The notes under the pieces: model-generated
Seen by the model: the letters and a program-made list of their open reading frames with translations, nothing else
Told to the model about the DNA's origin: nothing
Database searches by the model: none
Position numbers and translations under genes: made by a program
Part shown: piece by piece, positions 32,456 to 44,189 of the stretch
How positions within the stretch are numbered: the stretch's first letter is position 1
Layout of the letters: each line of letters opens with the position of its first letter
Source of the DNA: Lentinus brumalis
Taxonomy: Eukaryota; Basidiomycota; Agaricomycetes; Polyporales; Polyporaceae
Reading direction: 5' to 3'
Length of the DNA: 64,000 nt
Assembly: GCA_001792895.1 (NCBI GenBank)
Contig: MARA01000014.1
Coordinates: 434,001-498,000 of the forward strand

Positions 32456-33912
32456 CTACAGGGTCCTCGGATCAACAGACCATGATCCATTGTACCCTAA
32501 TTTTTGCAGATGCAGCATGAGACTGTCGCCGTCGGCCTGTGGGACCTCTTCTTCTTCTTCATATCTGAGCAAGTCGAATTCATGAATGATCCCACTCTCG
32601 TGCAGGATCATTGTCATTGCAGCGCGACCTCGCAAGAGGGTAGCATCGGGTAGAGGGACCCCTCTTATCGACCGATCTGGCTGAGCATCCTGAGCCCACT
32701 GGGAGAACTCAGATGGCCAGAAGCGTGTCGCGAGCTCGTGTTGTGTATGGTCCTTGAAGTCAATGAAGGTTTCGCTTTCCAATGTTGATACCCCCTCATA
32801 CACTATGTGACAGTAGCGATTTGGTACCTGACAATCTGCGTCAGCTGGTGTCAGTACATCCGATGCAACACCGAAGACGTACCTCTGTAGGCCTGAGACA
32901 AGTATGGAAGCTGCTAAGCGCATAGTGGGCCAAGGGTTGTGCAAGATAGCTATTTTGAGGGACATTGACTTGAATCTCGTCGGTTATGATAGGAGGACAC
33001 TCGTAGATCCGCTGGAATAGTTCAGCGGTGAGCGCCAACGACTCTGTCTGATGGCCACGTCAGGATCATTTGCGAGAGCGTGATGGCCCTAGCATACCTT
33101 CGTTATAAGTGACTCGTCCACCGCCTCGAATATGTGTACGGGAGTAAGTCCTGTGCGAAGAGCGTCACAGCCTTTGCGGCGCGCGTCGACAGTAACTTCA
33201 AAGTCAATGAGGCCACTCAAGCAACACGTGAAGTTATCTCGCAACATGACCTGGAGAAGAGTTGAGAGTAAGGGCACCAATGATAAGACCACTACTGACC
33301 TGTGTTGTTAGCCAGTCGACATCATGGACAGTCTCCCTTTCCGGCATCCGGGTCCCGTGTTGGCCACAACTGCAAGGTTGAAGATAAGTCAAAAATACGG
33401 ATCTTGACTAGTCATTACATACAGGGCCACAGCGAGTACGCAATCCATACAACGGCGAGGTGGGAGAGTCTCGCCACTTGCGCGTGGGATCGCACCCCAG
33501 GGGGGACCTCGTCTCCGGAAACGTCGTCTGAGGCACAAGCACATATTGCGGCACTGACATATCGCTTTGCGGATGACATCTGCAGCTCATCTGTGATGCG
33601 CAGCATCGTGTCAAATAGTCTTTTGACACTGAACTTCGACGACACAGAGAGACCAGCGCATATAATCTCGTCGAAACAATCAGGCCGGTTATACCTGGCG
33701 TACTGGTCCAGGTCGAGGAGAAGTAGGTGCTCCCGTGCACGGCGCAGGAGCGTCTCGTCGGTCATGTTTGCTGGACATTCAAGCAAAGTGTCGATCTTCC
33801 TAGCAATTGCGCCATATGGACCATCTGGGTCAAGGACTCCCAGCGAGGGCGACCCCGAAGTGGGAGGAGATGCAGGAGCAGAGGCTGTTGAGTGCAAGCA
33901 AAACGTAGACAT
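32456..33912 (-). CDS. Hypothetical protein with HNH-nuclease-like core (several exons)
   Basis: Minus-strand exons can be strung together. 33912 onward is MSTFCLHSTASAPASPPTSG, then an alpha-helical region ending VARLSHLAVVWIAYSLWP. A short exon reads TRMPERETVHDVDWLTTQ, running into VMLRDNFTCCLSGLIDFE, then LTPVHIFEAVDESLITK, then LAQPLAHYALSSFHTCLRPT, and a last exon with NRYCHIVYEGVSTLESETFI down to the stop at 32456. The RDNFTCCLSG...VHI pattern resembles the R-D-G-x-x-C-x-x-(T/S)-G...H-I core of HNH_2-type proteins that are numerous in basidiomycetes. The classical HNH triad is not complete, so nuclease activity is uncertain. It is flanked by a direct repeat pair. Confidence 0.5.
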
Positions 33913-34203
33913 AGCGTGATGGCAGGTAAGATCAAGGAGGAAGCTCGGTTATATATGTACGAGGAATTTGACCACAGAGCTATATACGAAGCGAACATAG
34001 TCGTTCTGCGTTCTCCTAGCCCGACAAGTCCCGCACAACGGGCAATTGCCGAAATTCTTGTCCGGAACGTGTTCCGGGTACAAAGAGGATCGCACTCCGA
34101 TATTCCGAGTAAGTAGCAATCTTTATCGGGCTTATTCAAAGTTCTAGCCCTGACTAGCCTGATTCGGAATGAGAATGTTCAATGTCGGTAGGGCCGGTGG
34201 GGC

Positions 34204-34252
34204 TTGCAGACTCCAGTCGGGCATGAAATCCATACCCGACCGGGGTCTGCAA
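34204..34252. repeat. Inverted repeat (18-bp arms, 13-nt loop)
   Basis: TTGCAGACTCCAGTCGGG (34204-34221) faces CCCGACCGGGGTCTGCAA (34235-34252). Only two positions differ, and both become G-U pairs in RNA of one strand. A strong stem-loop of unknown role. Confidence 0.85.
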
Positions 34253-34596
34253 ACCTGAAATCCTGTTCGATTGAGCACGTATTGAACTAGGCCGGATTGC
34301 AAGCCATGGCCCATGAGTTCGCAGTCTCCTCCTCCTCAGGCCACCGGGACGTATGATGAATCCGCCCTCCTCCTCCTCCTTCTGCCCGTGTCCCTTTCCA
34401 TGGTCGCTTCTCTTGGAACCCGATCACCTCTCGATGTCCACAGGTTCCTCTGACACCCCGAGGATGTCGTTAATCCAGGAGACGACATCTGGCTGCTCCT
34501 CAAGGGTCTTCAAGAGCTCGGAGGAAGATGTCAAGGTAGGCGAAGCTGCGTCGGCATTTGCGGACGTGCCATCCGTAAATCTCAGGCGCTTGGCTG

Positions 34597-34750
34597 ACAT
34601 CCCCACGTGGCTCGGTCCAGACCGTGCTGAGCTCAGGCTGAGTCGTTCAAGTTCAATCACGCAACTGCCTACTTGACTTCAAGCTCGCCCTGCTTCGGGA
34701 GGTCTCTGCTACACAGGTATGTAATTGACTCCTAAAACTTCAACTGTAGT
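34597..34750 (+). repeat. Direct repeat copy R flanking the HNH-like gene
   Basis: The partner of 32217-32380 in the same orientation. Both contain CCCCACGTGGCTC (with an E-box-like CACGTG) and CTTGACTTCAAGCTCGCCC. Confidence 0.75.
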
Positions 34751-35331
34751 ACTCATCTTTGACACAGTGGTCTTGACTACGGCCGGGGGACTCGGAGTCG
34801 GGACACATGTATGCACGGTAGATGAGGGCTGAGCGCTGTGAGCCAGTGCGGCCGCAGTACTTAGTCTCGCAAGAAACTGGTAAGTATTGTACGCATGTCA
34901 TGAACTAATCACTCACCTTGCTGCGTAATTCGCACGTACGACTTGGCGTTTAAACATAAGCGTCTCATGAGCCATCATGCATGATGAATCGATGACCGGC
35001 GGCAGCCCGCGGTCGGACTCAGACGAATCAGCCTCACTTCCAAGAGACGTACGAGATCGGGCTCGTGCTGTATACATACTTCCTCATCATCCCTGTGCGC
35101 AATAATTGCCACAAATTACAAGGCAATCCTGTACGTCCCGCGAGTTCATTCGTATGTACTGTGAGTATTGAACTTGATCTGTGATACCAGCCTTATCGCC
35201 ATCTGAATCGTCGTGCCACGATGTCGGAGGGCTCTATCAACATTGAACACCCGTCGCCCCCGCCAGCGACTTTTCACGACACCGTATCCTCAGACGTACG
35301 TCTTCCCTACTTTTGATGCCCATTTCACCAA

Positions 35332-38300
35332 ATGCTCACGACCCTACGAGACCAGCCGGACGAAGGTTACAGAAGGTTCAACACTGTCCCTGCTGGTGCC
35401 GGTGCAGACGTTTTGCCGGACCAGTACATGTCTGACGGATTCGAAGACAATTCTTACTATTATCCTCCTGGATATGTACCATATCCCTCTGGAATTGTGC
35501 CGTATCCGGGAGGATATCCAGGAGGACATGTCATAACACCTTAACTTGAAGTGCCGCAAGAGTACCAGTATCCTTATGTCGACATTCCTCCAACTCCTCG
35601 TCCTCGTCCTCTCTCGTTTACTGGTACCGTCGACTCTGGTGAACGTGTCCCCGTATTTGAGGTGAGTTCCGCTCTGTCGACGGAGGGCAATTTGACGAAT
35701 ATTTTGCAAGGATGCCAGCGCCGAACAGCTTGGCGCTAGAGAAAAGGTCAGTCCCGGTGCACTGTAGCGATTCATTCCCTGAACGTGGTCCCAGCCACAC
35801 AAGGACTTGCGAGAGCCAGACAAGGATCTGCGAGAGCCAGACAAGGATCTGCGAGAGCCAGATCCACTCCTATCCGCTCCTTCCGTGCCCGGACCAGACA
35901 TGTGGGCGTTGTACCTGCAACATACTACTCAAGGAGATAAGGAGGACATGGAAGCATGGAACGTCGACCTGGACTCGGATCTCATCTTCGTGCGTCATCA
36001 TCTATCAACTACACATCAGTCTACTGAACCTTATATCAAGGCTGCGCTATTTTCGGCGGTTCTCACAACCTTCATCGTCGAGAGTTCCCAAAGCTTACAG
36101 CCTGATAGCTCCGACGAGTTATTGCGTGCCATTCTCTTGGAGATTCGGACAAGTCGCAATGGTAGTGAAGGATCCATCCCTGCTCCCTTTGAATTGGCCT
36201 CGTCGGCCGTTCGCGTCAACGTCTACTGGTTCTGCAGCCTCGTGATCAGTCTTTCGGCCGCCCTTATCGCCATCTTGGCCAAGCAATGGCTGAATTACTT
36301 GCATGCCGGGCTGTCCCCCATTCCTGCCACTCGCGCCCGATATCGTCAATTTCGCATTGAAGGCACTCAGAAGTGGCGTTTACCTGCAGTCATCTCTTTC
36401 ATCCCCATCATGTTGCACATCTCTCTCCTCCTCTTCTTTGTCGGCCTCGTTGAGTTCGTCTGGCCGCTTAACGAAGCCGTCGCTATCTTCACGTCGATCC
36501 TCGTGTGCACGACCGCCGCAGTGTACTTTGGTGCGAACATACTGGCGTATGTGTACACTGACTGCCCCTACAAGACTTCGGCGACCGTCTTCGTTTCCCA
36601 GGTTCTCAGTCGTTTGGCCAAACTAGTCCGGAATGTCTGCCTTGCTGCGGTAATGACGTGGACATCATTGTCCATCCGGTGTCGCGCCTTCCTCCACACT
36701 CTCGTCCGATATCGCGATCATTCCTCGCAATCAGCACCTTTGGGTAATCCTCCGATCGCCTCTGTACGTCGCGTCGACACCTTTGTCCCATTACGGCAAG
36801 CGCGTAGCTTCCAATCCCTCCGTCTCCTATCCTTCCGCGGCCACGAGGATCAACACATCTCCCGCAATACAGAGACACTCGATGCTCACATCTTACAATG
36901 GCTCCTTCGGCACAGGCATCACCTCAGCAGCCTCGATCAGCTTCACCGGTCGATTATATCGTTCCCCGATCTCGTTCGCCACAGAAGGTTGTTCATTGCT
37001 GACGGTGTTTATGAGTTTTTGGAACAACGCCTCGCGTTGATGTATCCCGTCGGCATTTCGTTCACCGGTCTGCCCTCCGAAAAGCGGGAGGGTGTGACAG
37101 CAATCATGCGTGCACTGGCGTTCCTCCATACAGAGGCTGACGTCGATGGTCCCGAGTACCTCGAGAACGTCCGGGACGACGGCCTACCTAGAGTCACCCG
37201 CCTGCCACCTTGTGTCACTTTACGATCGCGACCGTCCACGACCACATCGGCCTCTCCAAGCTTGTCCGCACTTCTGAAGCGACTGCTGTCCGACTCGGAG
37301 GCGTCCCCTCTGCCGGTCGGCATGGCTGCATACATCCTCAGATTGGCGGCCACTATAAACATGCGAGAGGTGCTGTCGCCAGACCGAATCAGTCGCGAGC
37401 GAGTTGCAGAGACGTTCTTGCACCACCTAGGATTGATACCAAGCTCTCCGTTCGCCCCTTTCCACCCCCCCAGGTCTCCCGAAGAGTACCTTCATGCGAT
37501 CAATTCTATCATTCATTTCGCCCTCCACGACATCGCAGATCCGTGCCGTGAGGGCACCTCGCATGCTGTTCGATATTGGCTGGACAATCTCACGAACATC
37601 ACTATACGAGTTCCGCTGGATAGCGCCGCTCGTATACGTATTTTCTGGGCCATTTGCGTTCTAGCTTGGGCTCTCCGCTATCAAAACGACTACAGCACGG
37701 TCAGGCCCCGCATCCCCAGACTTTCAAGTGTACAGCCGCTATTGACGCCGTTGGCAGAGTTGCTTGACGTCAACCAAGATCCCGCAGTGGTGACGGCGGT
37801 CGTCATTGCACTGGACCAGATGCTCTTGACGAGGGCAAGTGGACGCCTCGGGGCCCGGAATGAGGCTGAAAGAAGCACTCGGGACGCGCTGTGGACGACT
37901 CTACGCACCGCATATCCTCGATTTGTGGGGCAGTTATGCGACAAGCTGTCCAAGGGGGCGGTTGGCAGCGACGCTGCCTTCGAAAGGTACCTGGTGCCAT
38001 TCGCTCGTATTGCGCTACACTTATCGTTCGGCCAGTCCGGACTCCACCCACACGACGTCGAACAGCTGCGATCTCTGCCCGCTACTGTGCTCCGCATCTT
38101 CCAATACATCCTCCCACCCAATTCCACCGCTGCTCGCCCTCATTACGATACATCGCATCTCCCCACGACCGATCCGCCTCACCAATCTCGGAGGTCCAAC
38201 ATAAGCCGAAATGAGCTGCGAGGATGGGTCTACAGGGCCGCCTCTCGCTTTGTAGAACTGTCCTGCGGGGCGCCGAAGAGTCCTGGAGACCAGTACCCTC

Positions 38301-39538
38301 TGATGTCTTCAGAGCTCGTCTACGAAGACATTCGACGCTCCGAGACTGTCGCAAGAGGGTACGTCATCGCCATGCAAGCAATCAGCGCGAATATACAGGC
38401 ACGCGGGCCGGACGACAGTTCGGAAATCCGGATGGCATTTGGTACATTTACGGAGCACCTTTTCTATGCAGCCCTTTCAAGGCCGGCCGATGATGTGGAG
38501 GACTGGGCCAGGCCTCTCCTCGTGATGGTACTAGAAGAACGAGGATTGCAGCGCATGCTATCGGCGACCGCAGATCTGTCTCAAGGCGGGCCTTTACACA
38601 TCGCGGCGCATGTCCTCCACTACATCATATACACCGATACGCTACGACGTCCACTCGCCACTGAGCCCCGCAGATACGGTGTCAACATAGACGTCGGTGC
38701 CAGCCGGATCATCAAGGCGCTCGCATATGCATATCCTGACTTCCTGGAGAGACTGGAGGGTCGGTTGCTGAAAGGGGAGATGCTTGAGCGACAGACTCAC
38801 ATGGAAATCATCTCCATCTCCGGCTTACTCTTGATATGCTATCAGTACCCTCGGCATGGTGGAGATCCTTCCTCTCCGCCTCCGATCGATCTGGATCTAG
38901 TTGATCAAGTCCTTGCGTTCTTCTCTGTATGTCTATCCCTGCCAAACAGCAGTCAGACTCTGAGCGGACCTCAGATGCAAGGACTTGGAACCTCACCTCC
39001 TTGGGGACAGTTTGCCGGCGTACCACCAACCCGTTCGGAGTTGGGCGGTCTCATGGTGTTGCCTGAGGACAAACCGCGACATATGCATGCATTCCACGTC
39101 AATCCGGAGGCGGTGGCCGTCAAACTCGTCCGAATCCTGGCCGTCCTGGGAGATTCAGTCGTGCCTATGACTGATAAGAAGGAGCATGTAGGATGCGAGC
39201 GATGCAGAATAACCGGAGAGGAAGCCAAAGTTTTGCGGAGCAAGCTCTCGGGCGTGCGTGATCCTATGGGAAGGTTGCTGCTGGAAGGCATGGTCAGGAT
39301 CGTCATCTGGACGTTGCATGTGATGTGGGGCGGAAAGGGTAGTGTGTTCGGATCTCTTCGGAGGGAGCTGCTCGAACACAACCTAGCATTCCGTCTGCGG
39401 TGCTTCCAGCGGCGACGCGACGAGGTAGGAGTTGTAGCGAACATGATAGCTCTCCGTCTCAAAGGCACGGAACTCCACAGAAGGGGAACACCCTTGCGGT
39501 TGTTGCAAGGATGTCCCGCGGGCCACACCGTCACATAG
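35332..39538 (+). CDS. DUF6535-type membrane protein, paralogue 2
   Basis: Best model starts at the ATG at 35332 (MLTTLRDQPDEGY), giving a Tyr/Pro-rich N-terminus. An 88-nt intron (about 35474-35561) would skip the TAA at 35542. Further introns are 35662-35710 and 35747-35803. The big exon opens with three DKDLREP units, then MWALYLQHTTQGDKEDMEAW, a 51-nt in-frame intron (35990-36040), and the DUF6535 core AALFSAVLTTFIVESS with hydrophobic segments (YWFCSLVISLSAALIAILAK, FIPIMLHISLLLFFVGLVEF, VAIFTSILVCTTAAVYFGAN). The remaining 900 residues are a soluble helical region ending near VIWTLHVMWGGKG, homologous to paralogue 1. No enzyme motif was recognised. About 500 bp downstream follow F-box/NTase genes on the same strand. 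Confidence 0.85.
35797..35865 (+). repeat. Short in-frame coding repeat (DKDLREP, about 3 x 21 bp)
   Basis: A 21-bp unit GACAAGGATCTGCGAGAGCC is repeated about three times, with slight changes, just after an intron. It lengthens the charged linker before the DUF6535 domain. Confidence 0.85.
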
Positions 39539-40035
39539 TAATTCCGTTTCCAAGTCCGGGGTTCTTGTGCCAGCACTGTCTATACATACTTACTTGATTG
39601 CTTGCCGTGGTGTTTGAAGGTTTCATCAATCACTTCTGTGCATCATTTCGTTCCCTATCGACGTGAATCTTGACTGAGGCCTGAAGGCCTGAAGCTTAAA
39701 GTTCAACTGACATGCAACTGACATGAGAGGTTAAGTTGGTCCGACTTCATGGGCGCTTCCGTGTTTCTCTGCCGGCAATAGCCGGAGTCCATATTTGGGG
39801 CACACAAGGCAAACGACTTGCTCTTGTACAACCATCCTCACCGAAGATTCAGCTGGCTTCACTACCTCAGCAAGCCAGCGGCATTGGACGAACTCTGATT
39901 CAGGTAGGTGACAAGTTATTCTGGATCTCTACTCGACATGTACTTGAGTACTCCGTGACTCGTCTCACTCGCTGTCGTCTTGAGCCTTTATCCTGCTCAT
40001 AGATTTGGCTAACACGTTCGCAGGATTCATTCACG
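39539..40035. other. Intergenic between DUF6535-2 and F-box/NTase copy 3
   Basis: About 500 bp without a recognised gene or repeat. It should hold the promoter of copy 3. Confidence 0.5.
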
Positions 40036-41422
40036 ATGGCAACGACAATGGAGGTGGATTCTCCATCTAACCCTGGGCTGGAGATGTTCAGAAGACACCC
40101 AATCTACGACAACATCTTCTCGTGCCTCACGCCCCTGTCGCTCACTCGTATGGCTTCTGTCAACCGCGCCATCCGCACAGTCACCAAGGACTTCGCTTCC
40201 AGGGCATACCACGTCAACCGGAGGCTGTCGCGGTTCGTGAGCGAGCCGCTCATATTCCGGTCGCTCATGGCTCGCACGCACATGGTCATCTCTGGGTCGT
40301 TCGCGCTTCAGTTCTTCGACCGGACGTACTACCCAGATTCAGACCTTGACCTGTACCTGCATCCCAACCGCGACATCATTGAGATTGGCCAGTACTTGGA
40401 GCAGGAAGGGTACGAGTTCGTCCCGAGGTCCTGGCAGCTCCCAGTTTACACGGACGAAGCGGAACGTGTTTGCGCGAACATCGACGTGGAGGTGGACGAC
40501 ATCGAAAACGAGACTGAAGCCTCGGTTTTGTACTCCTTCAGGAGTCTGCGCGCTGTGTACACGTTCAGGCGGACCCTTGAAGGTGGAGAGAAGCGGGAGG
40601 CTCAGCTCATCGTGTCGCGGGTTTCGCCGCTAGCGTCGATCCTTGACTTCCATTCGAGTACGTCCTGACATGTCTGAGGCCTGACTGTCGGCAGCTCACA
40701 TAATTTTCATTAGCTTGCGTCATGAACATCATCACCTACAACGCTGCGTATTCGCTGTACCCATACGCGACGTTCGAGCGTCGTGATGCGCTCGTGGTGA
40801 ATTTGGAGTCTCAGACTCAGGACGCTCTAGCGAAGTACTCCGCCAGAGGATGGCGCGTGCTTGCGAATCCCTCTCCGCTCAACGAGTGGCTGATACGGTC
40901 AGAGCCGCACAACCCTCTGTACTCGCCCTGGTTCTTCATCAACACTGCGCGCTGGGTCTGCGACAACAAGTCATGGGTTATTCAGCTCGACGTGGATGGA
41001 GTTGTGCCTCCGCCTCTTCCGTCTGCATCCAGCCAAGATCCTGGATGGGACCCGGTCGCCGAGTGCGGCTGGCAGCTATACATGGTCAAGTGGTCGTCTG
41101 AGGTGAAGCTCGCATTTGATATCATCAAGTCGACGATATTCCGCTGGCGGTACACGGCGCCCAGTGTCGAGTACATCGAGAGCTTGTTCCCCTTCCTGCG
41201 CAGCCAGGGAAGGATGGAGCATGCCAAGATTCCGGAAGGGAAGACACGAGAAGATGTCGCCGATGCATGGACATGGTGAGTTCTTTGTCGTGTGCGTGGG
41301 AACTTGTACTGACTCGTTGGGCAATTAGGTGGGATTTCGTCTTACCCATGCTCCGGGAGGCTTACCTTGCAGAGAAGCATGTGGATGCTCCGACGATCAA
41401 TGTACGTAGACGGTTTGGGTAG
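40036..41422 (+). CDS. F-box/nucleotidyltransferase-fold protein, copy 3
   Basis: Three exons, 40036-40657, 40714-41275 and 41329-41422, give a 425-residue protein whose total length is a clean multiple of three. The F-box-like part is RHPIYDNIFSCLTPLSLTRM. The NTase signature is ISGSFALQFFDRTYYPDSDL followed by DLYL. Exon 2 starts with the family motif CVMNIITYNAAYSLYPYATFE and continues with CDNKSWVIQLDVDG. It keeps the longest C-terminus of the family, including SEVKLAFDIIKSTIFRWRYT and WDFVLPMLREAYLAEKHVD, and is the best reference for the full-length architecture. It diverges most from copies 1, 2 and 4. Confidence 0.8.
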
Positions 41423-41910
41423 CAGATCATTACATGGTTCGTGTCGGCGTGGCTGCTTGGTCTTGGTCATGTGGTTGACGGTTTAATGGAGGTTACAGGG
41501 CATCGCGATAAGGACATCTTTGAACTGTTGTATCGGTTAGTAACTCATTGGCAAGGGTTACGAGGACTTTCTTTTGACGATTTCGTCTCAAATGTGCTGT
41601 CAAGACGGCGGGCTTTGGCTTGCATGGCCATGACTGAAAATCAAACAAAGCTCGCAAGGAACAAAGGACCTACCGGGCCATGACGCGGACCCGCGGACGG
41701 CGAATCAAACAAAGCCGATTGGCCACACAAGATATAAGCGCATTTCAAGTGGAATGCGAACTTTCGCTCTGCCGGTCTTGTCTGGTCTTGTCCACAACCA
41801 CCCGTCTGTGCTCTGCGCCGTCGACATCTGGTAGGTCACTTCATCCTCCGAAGTTGGCGACTGAATCAAATAGTACGCTCATCATGACCTGTCAGTAATA
41901 GACAACCATC
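41423..41910. other. Promoter region of F-box/NTase copy 4
   Basis: Contains an inverted CCAAT box (GATTGGCC, about 41718) followed by a TATA-like GATATAAG (about 41730), 180 bp before the copy 4 ATG. No gene seen. Confidence 0.55.
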
Positions 41911-43251
41911 ATGCCGCTTTACGCAACAGCGCACGAAAGCAGAACATCCAGCAAAGGTATCCTCGATCCTGCGGTGGCGGAGGTGTTCGCCAGACGTCCG
42001 GTTTACGACAACATCTTCTGCCGTCTCTCCCCCGCCTCATTCGCGCGTGTGTCTCGCACGTGTCGCGACGTCCGGGAGGCCACAGCTGACTTCGCCACCC
42101 GCGCATACGACATCAATCGGAGGCTCGCTCACTACTTCAGCGATCCCCTTGCCTTCCGCACCCTCATGGCGCGCACCACCCTCCTCATCTCTGGATCGTT
42201 CGCACTCCAATTCTTCAATAGGACCTTCTTCACGGAATCAGACCTCGACCTCTATGTCCACCATGATATCGATAGCACGTCCGAATCTCGCGTGCTCAAA
42301 ATCGCGAACTGGCTGGAGAATGAGGGATACGTGTTCAAGCCATGACCTAAGCAGGAGCCCACTGTCCATGAGGAGCTCGAGCAGCTCGAAGAGATGGATG
42401 GAATACGACGGGTTTATGGGCAAGGGTTGGCAGTCTCCGATGTCTTCACCTTCGAAAAGCCCTCTCGAGGCGTCAATGGTGAGGAGGCGGGACGCAAGGT
42501 CCAGATCATTATCCCTAATAGTCAGCACGCCTCTCCGCTTGAGACCATCCTCAACTTTCATTCAAGTGAGTACCACCTACTCGTCCAGTGACTTTTGATA
42601 ATCTCGTACACTTTTCAAGCCTGCGTGATGAACGTGATCATGCACAACGCGGCATATTCCCTGTACCCTTATGCCACCTTCGAGCACGAGAGTTCCCTGG
42701 TGCTGACACGAGACCAGTCGGCGCGCACGAACGCAGCGCTGGAGAAGTACGCGTCCCTCGGCTTTCGCATCCTGGATCCACGACGTCCTTCCTTGCCCGT
42801 GATATGCGGCACGCAGGAACTGCCAAGCTTCTTTGTCGGGCACCGCCGACAAGTCGCTGATTGTAATTCCTGGATCATCCCCCTCCAGAAGTAGAAAGTG
42901 GTACAAGCAGTCCCGGTCGATGTGGCCATTGACAAGCACCATACTGCGAAGGCTGACGGACGTACCCGGGACCGCGGCATCAATATCGCGGATGACGACT
43001 ACGAGTACGATATCGATGACGAAGACATGTACGATGACGACAGTGAGGAGTACGATGATGAGGTCGACCAGTCCGAGGAGGAGGAATACGATGAGGATGA
43101 GGATGAGCTAGGGGTCCTATCCCGGAGTGCCGTTGGCGGGTGCGCGGAGATGCACTTCCTCTGCGCGTCGAAGCGGTCGATTATGTCGGGGCCCGGGATT
43201 TATTTGACTCGGACGGATACTGAGTGTATGTACCGCATTGTCTTCCACTAA
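41911..43251 (+). pseudogene. F-box/nucleotidyltransferase-fold protein, copy 4, with two in-frame stops
   Basis: Very close to copy 2 in the F-box-like (RLSPASFARVSRTCRDVREA) and NTase (ISGSFALQFFNRTFFTESDL) parts. A TGA at 42343-42345 interrupts exon 1 just after EGYVFKP, where paralogues have Ser. The same frame then continues with recognisable family sequence to ILNFHS. Exon 2 carries CVMNVIMHNAAYSLYPYATFE and meets a TAG at about 42892-42894 after WIIPLQK. The frame continues again into an acidic tail (DDDYEYDIDDEDMYDDDSEE) and on to 43251. There are no frameshifts, so the stops are recent point changes, or possibly read through. Confidence 0.75.
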
Positions 43252-44189
43252 ATCAGAGGCTATCTTCGAGCCTAGAGGCATACCCGGTGTCTTACTTAGC
43301 TATACTCAGTTCGGTTTGATAGGAAAGGGCGCCTCAGACTTGCGCGCGCTATAGACCTGCCAGTCTACCAACTACTTACCACAGACCACTACCCGCCTAG
43401 ACGGCACAATGCAACCTGGTATCGTAACATGTTCACGATCAAGTTTGCGCTAACCTGCGTGGAGGGCCTGAGAACTCCGGCGTTGCGACAGCTTGAGCCA
43501 GAGCTCACGGACTGCTTCGCGCGGTTGAGCATCTGCCATTGGGAAAATGCGAGAAGATGCAAGAAGCCGTCGACAGCAGAGCATCCAGCGGCGAGCCGTT
43601 GGTCACATACCCATGTTGAGCGCAGTGAGTACTCAGTTTCGCATACAAGGACCACGGTGTCACTGACTCCAGGCCTCCATGCTATCATATTATCTCCTCC
43701 GGAACTTCCTCTCTCAGCCACGAGCTGCAGGTGTCCAAAAACCCTCACATGCGTTCCGATATTGCCACAGGATCACACGATCTCAGTTGCACAACGGAAT
43801 CATATGTGTTGCCTGCGGGACGGCGGGACGGCAAGGACAGGCGGCATGCTACTGTATCGCGTTCTAGGAAGGCGTGTTCCATCTGGCCATACTTCTATGC
43901 AACTCGCCCTGACTCCTGCAATGACAGCATGATGATTAGTCTCACGCGAAGTGGTGAACCGCTCGCTCGCATTCATTGCTTGCATCCCACCCCTGCTGCA
44001 GCAGTGCTGCAGTGGGTCGCCGCGCTTCCCGATTGTCCATAAGATCGTCGCAATGCAGAGATCGTTCAGCACAATCCCCAACGACGAGACTGTGAAGGTT
44101 CATAGGTACGTACATGCGCTATGGCATACTCTTGCGAGGACTATCGCTGAAGCGAAGAAGACACTTCCACTCCAGCACGTTAGGAGACG
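43252..44189. other. Intergenic between F-box/NTase copies 4 and 5
   Basis: About 940 bp. Several short frames on both strands show no recognisable family features. The 3' part is the promoter of copy 5. Confidence 0.5.

Larger units (their letters stand above)
33913..35331. other. Intergenic between the HNH-like gene and DUF6535-2
   Basis: About 1.4 kb. Holds a TATA-like TTATATAT at about 33948, the hairpin at 34204-34252, the right direct-repeat copy, and a 78-residue minus-strand frame (34424-34660, contains SSELLKTLEEQPDVVSWIND) that looks protein-like but was not assigned. No other gene seen. Confidence 0.5.

Noticed and set aside
35542..35544. TAA as a nonsense mutation in DUF6535 paralogue 2
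   Set aside because: An 88-nt intron with a CTTAAC branch-like site can remove it in phase, so the gene need not be broken.
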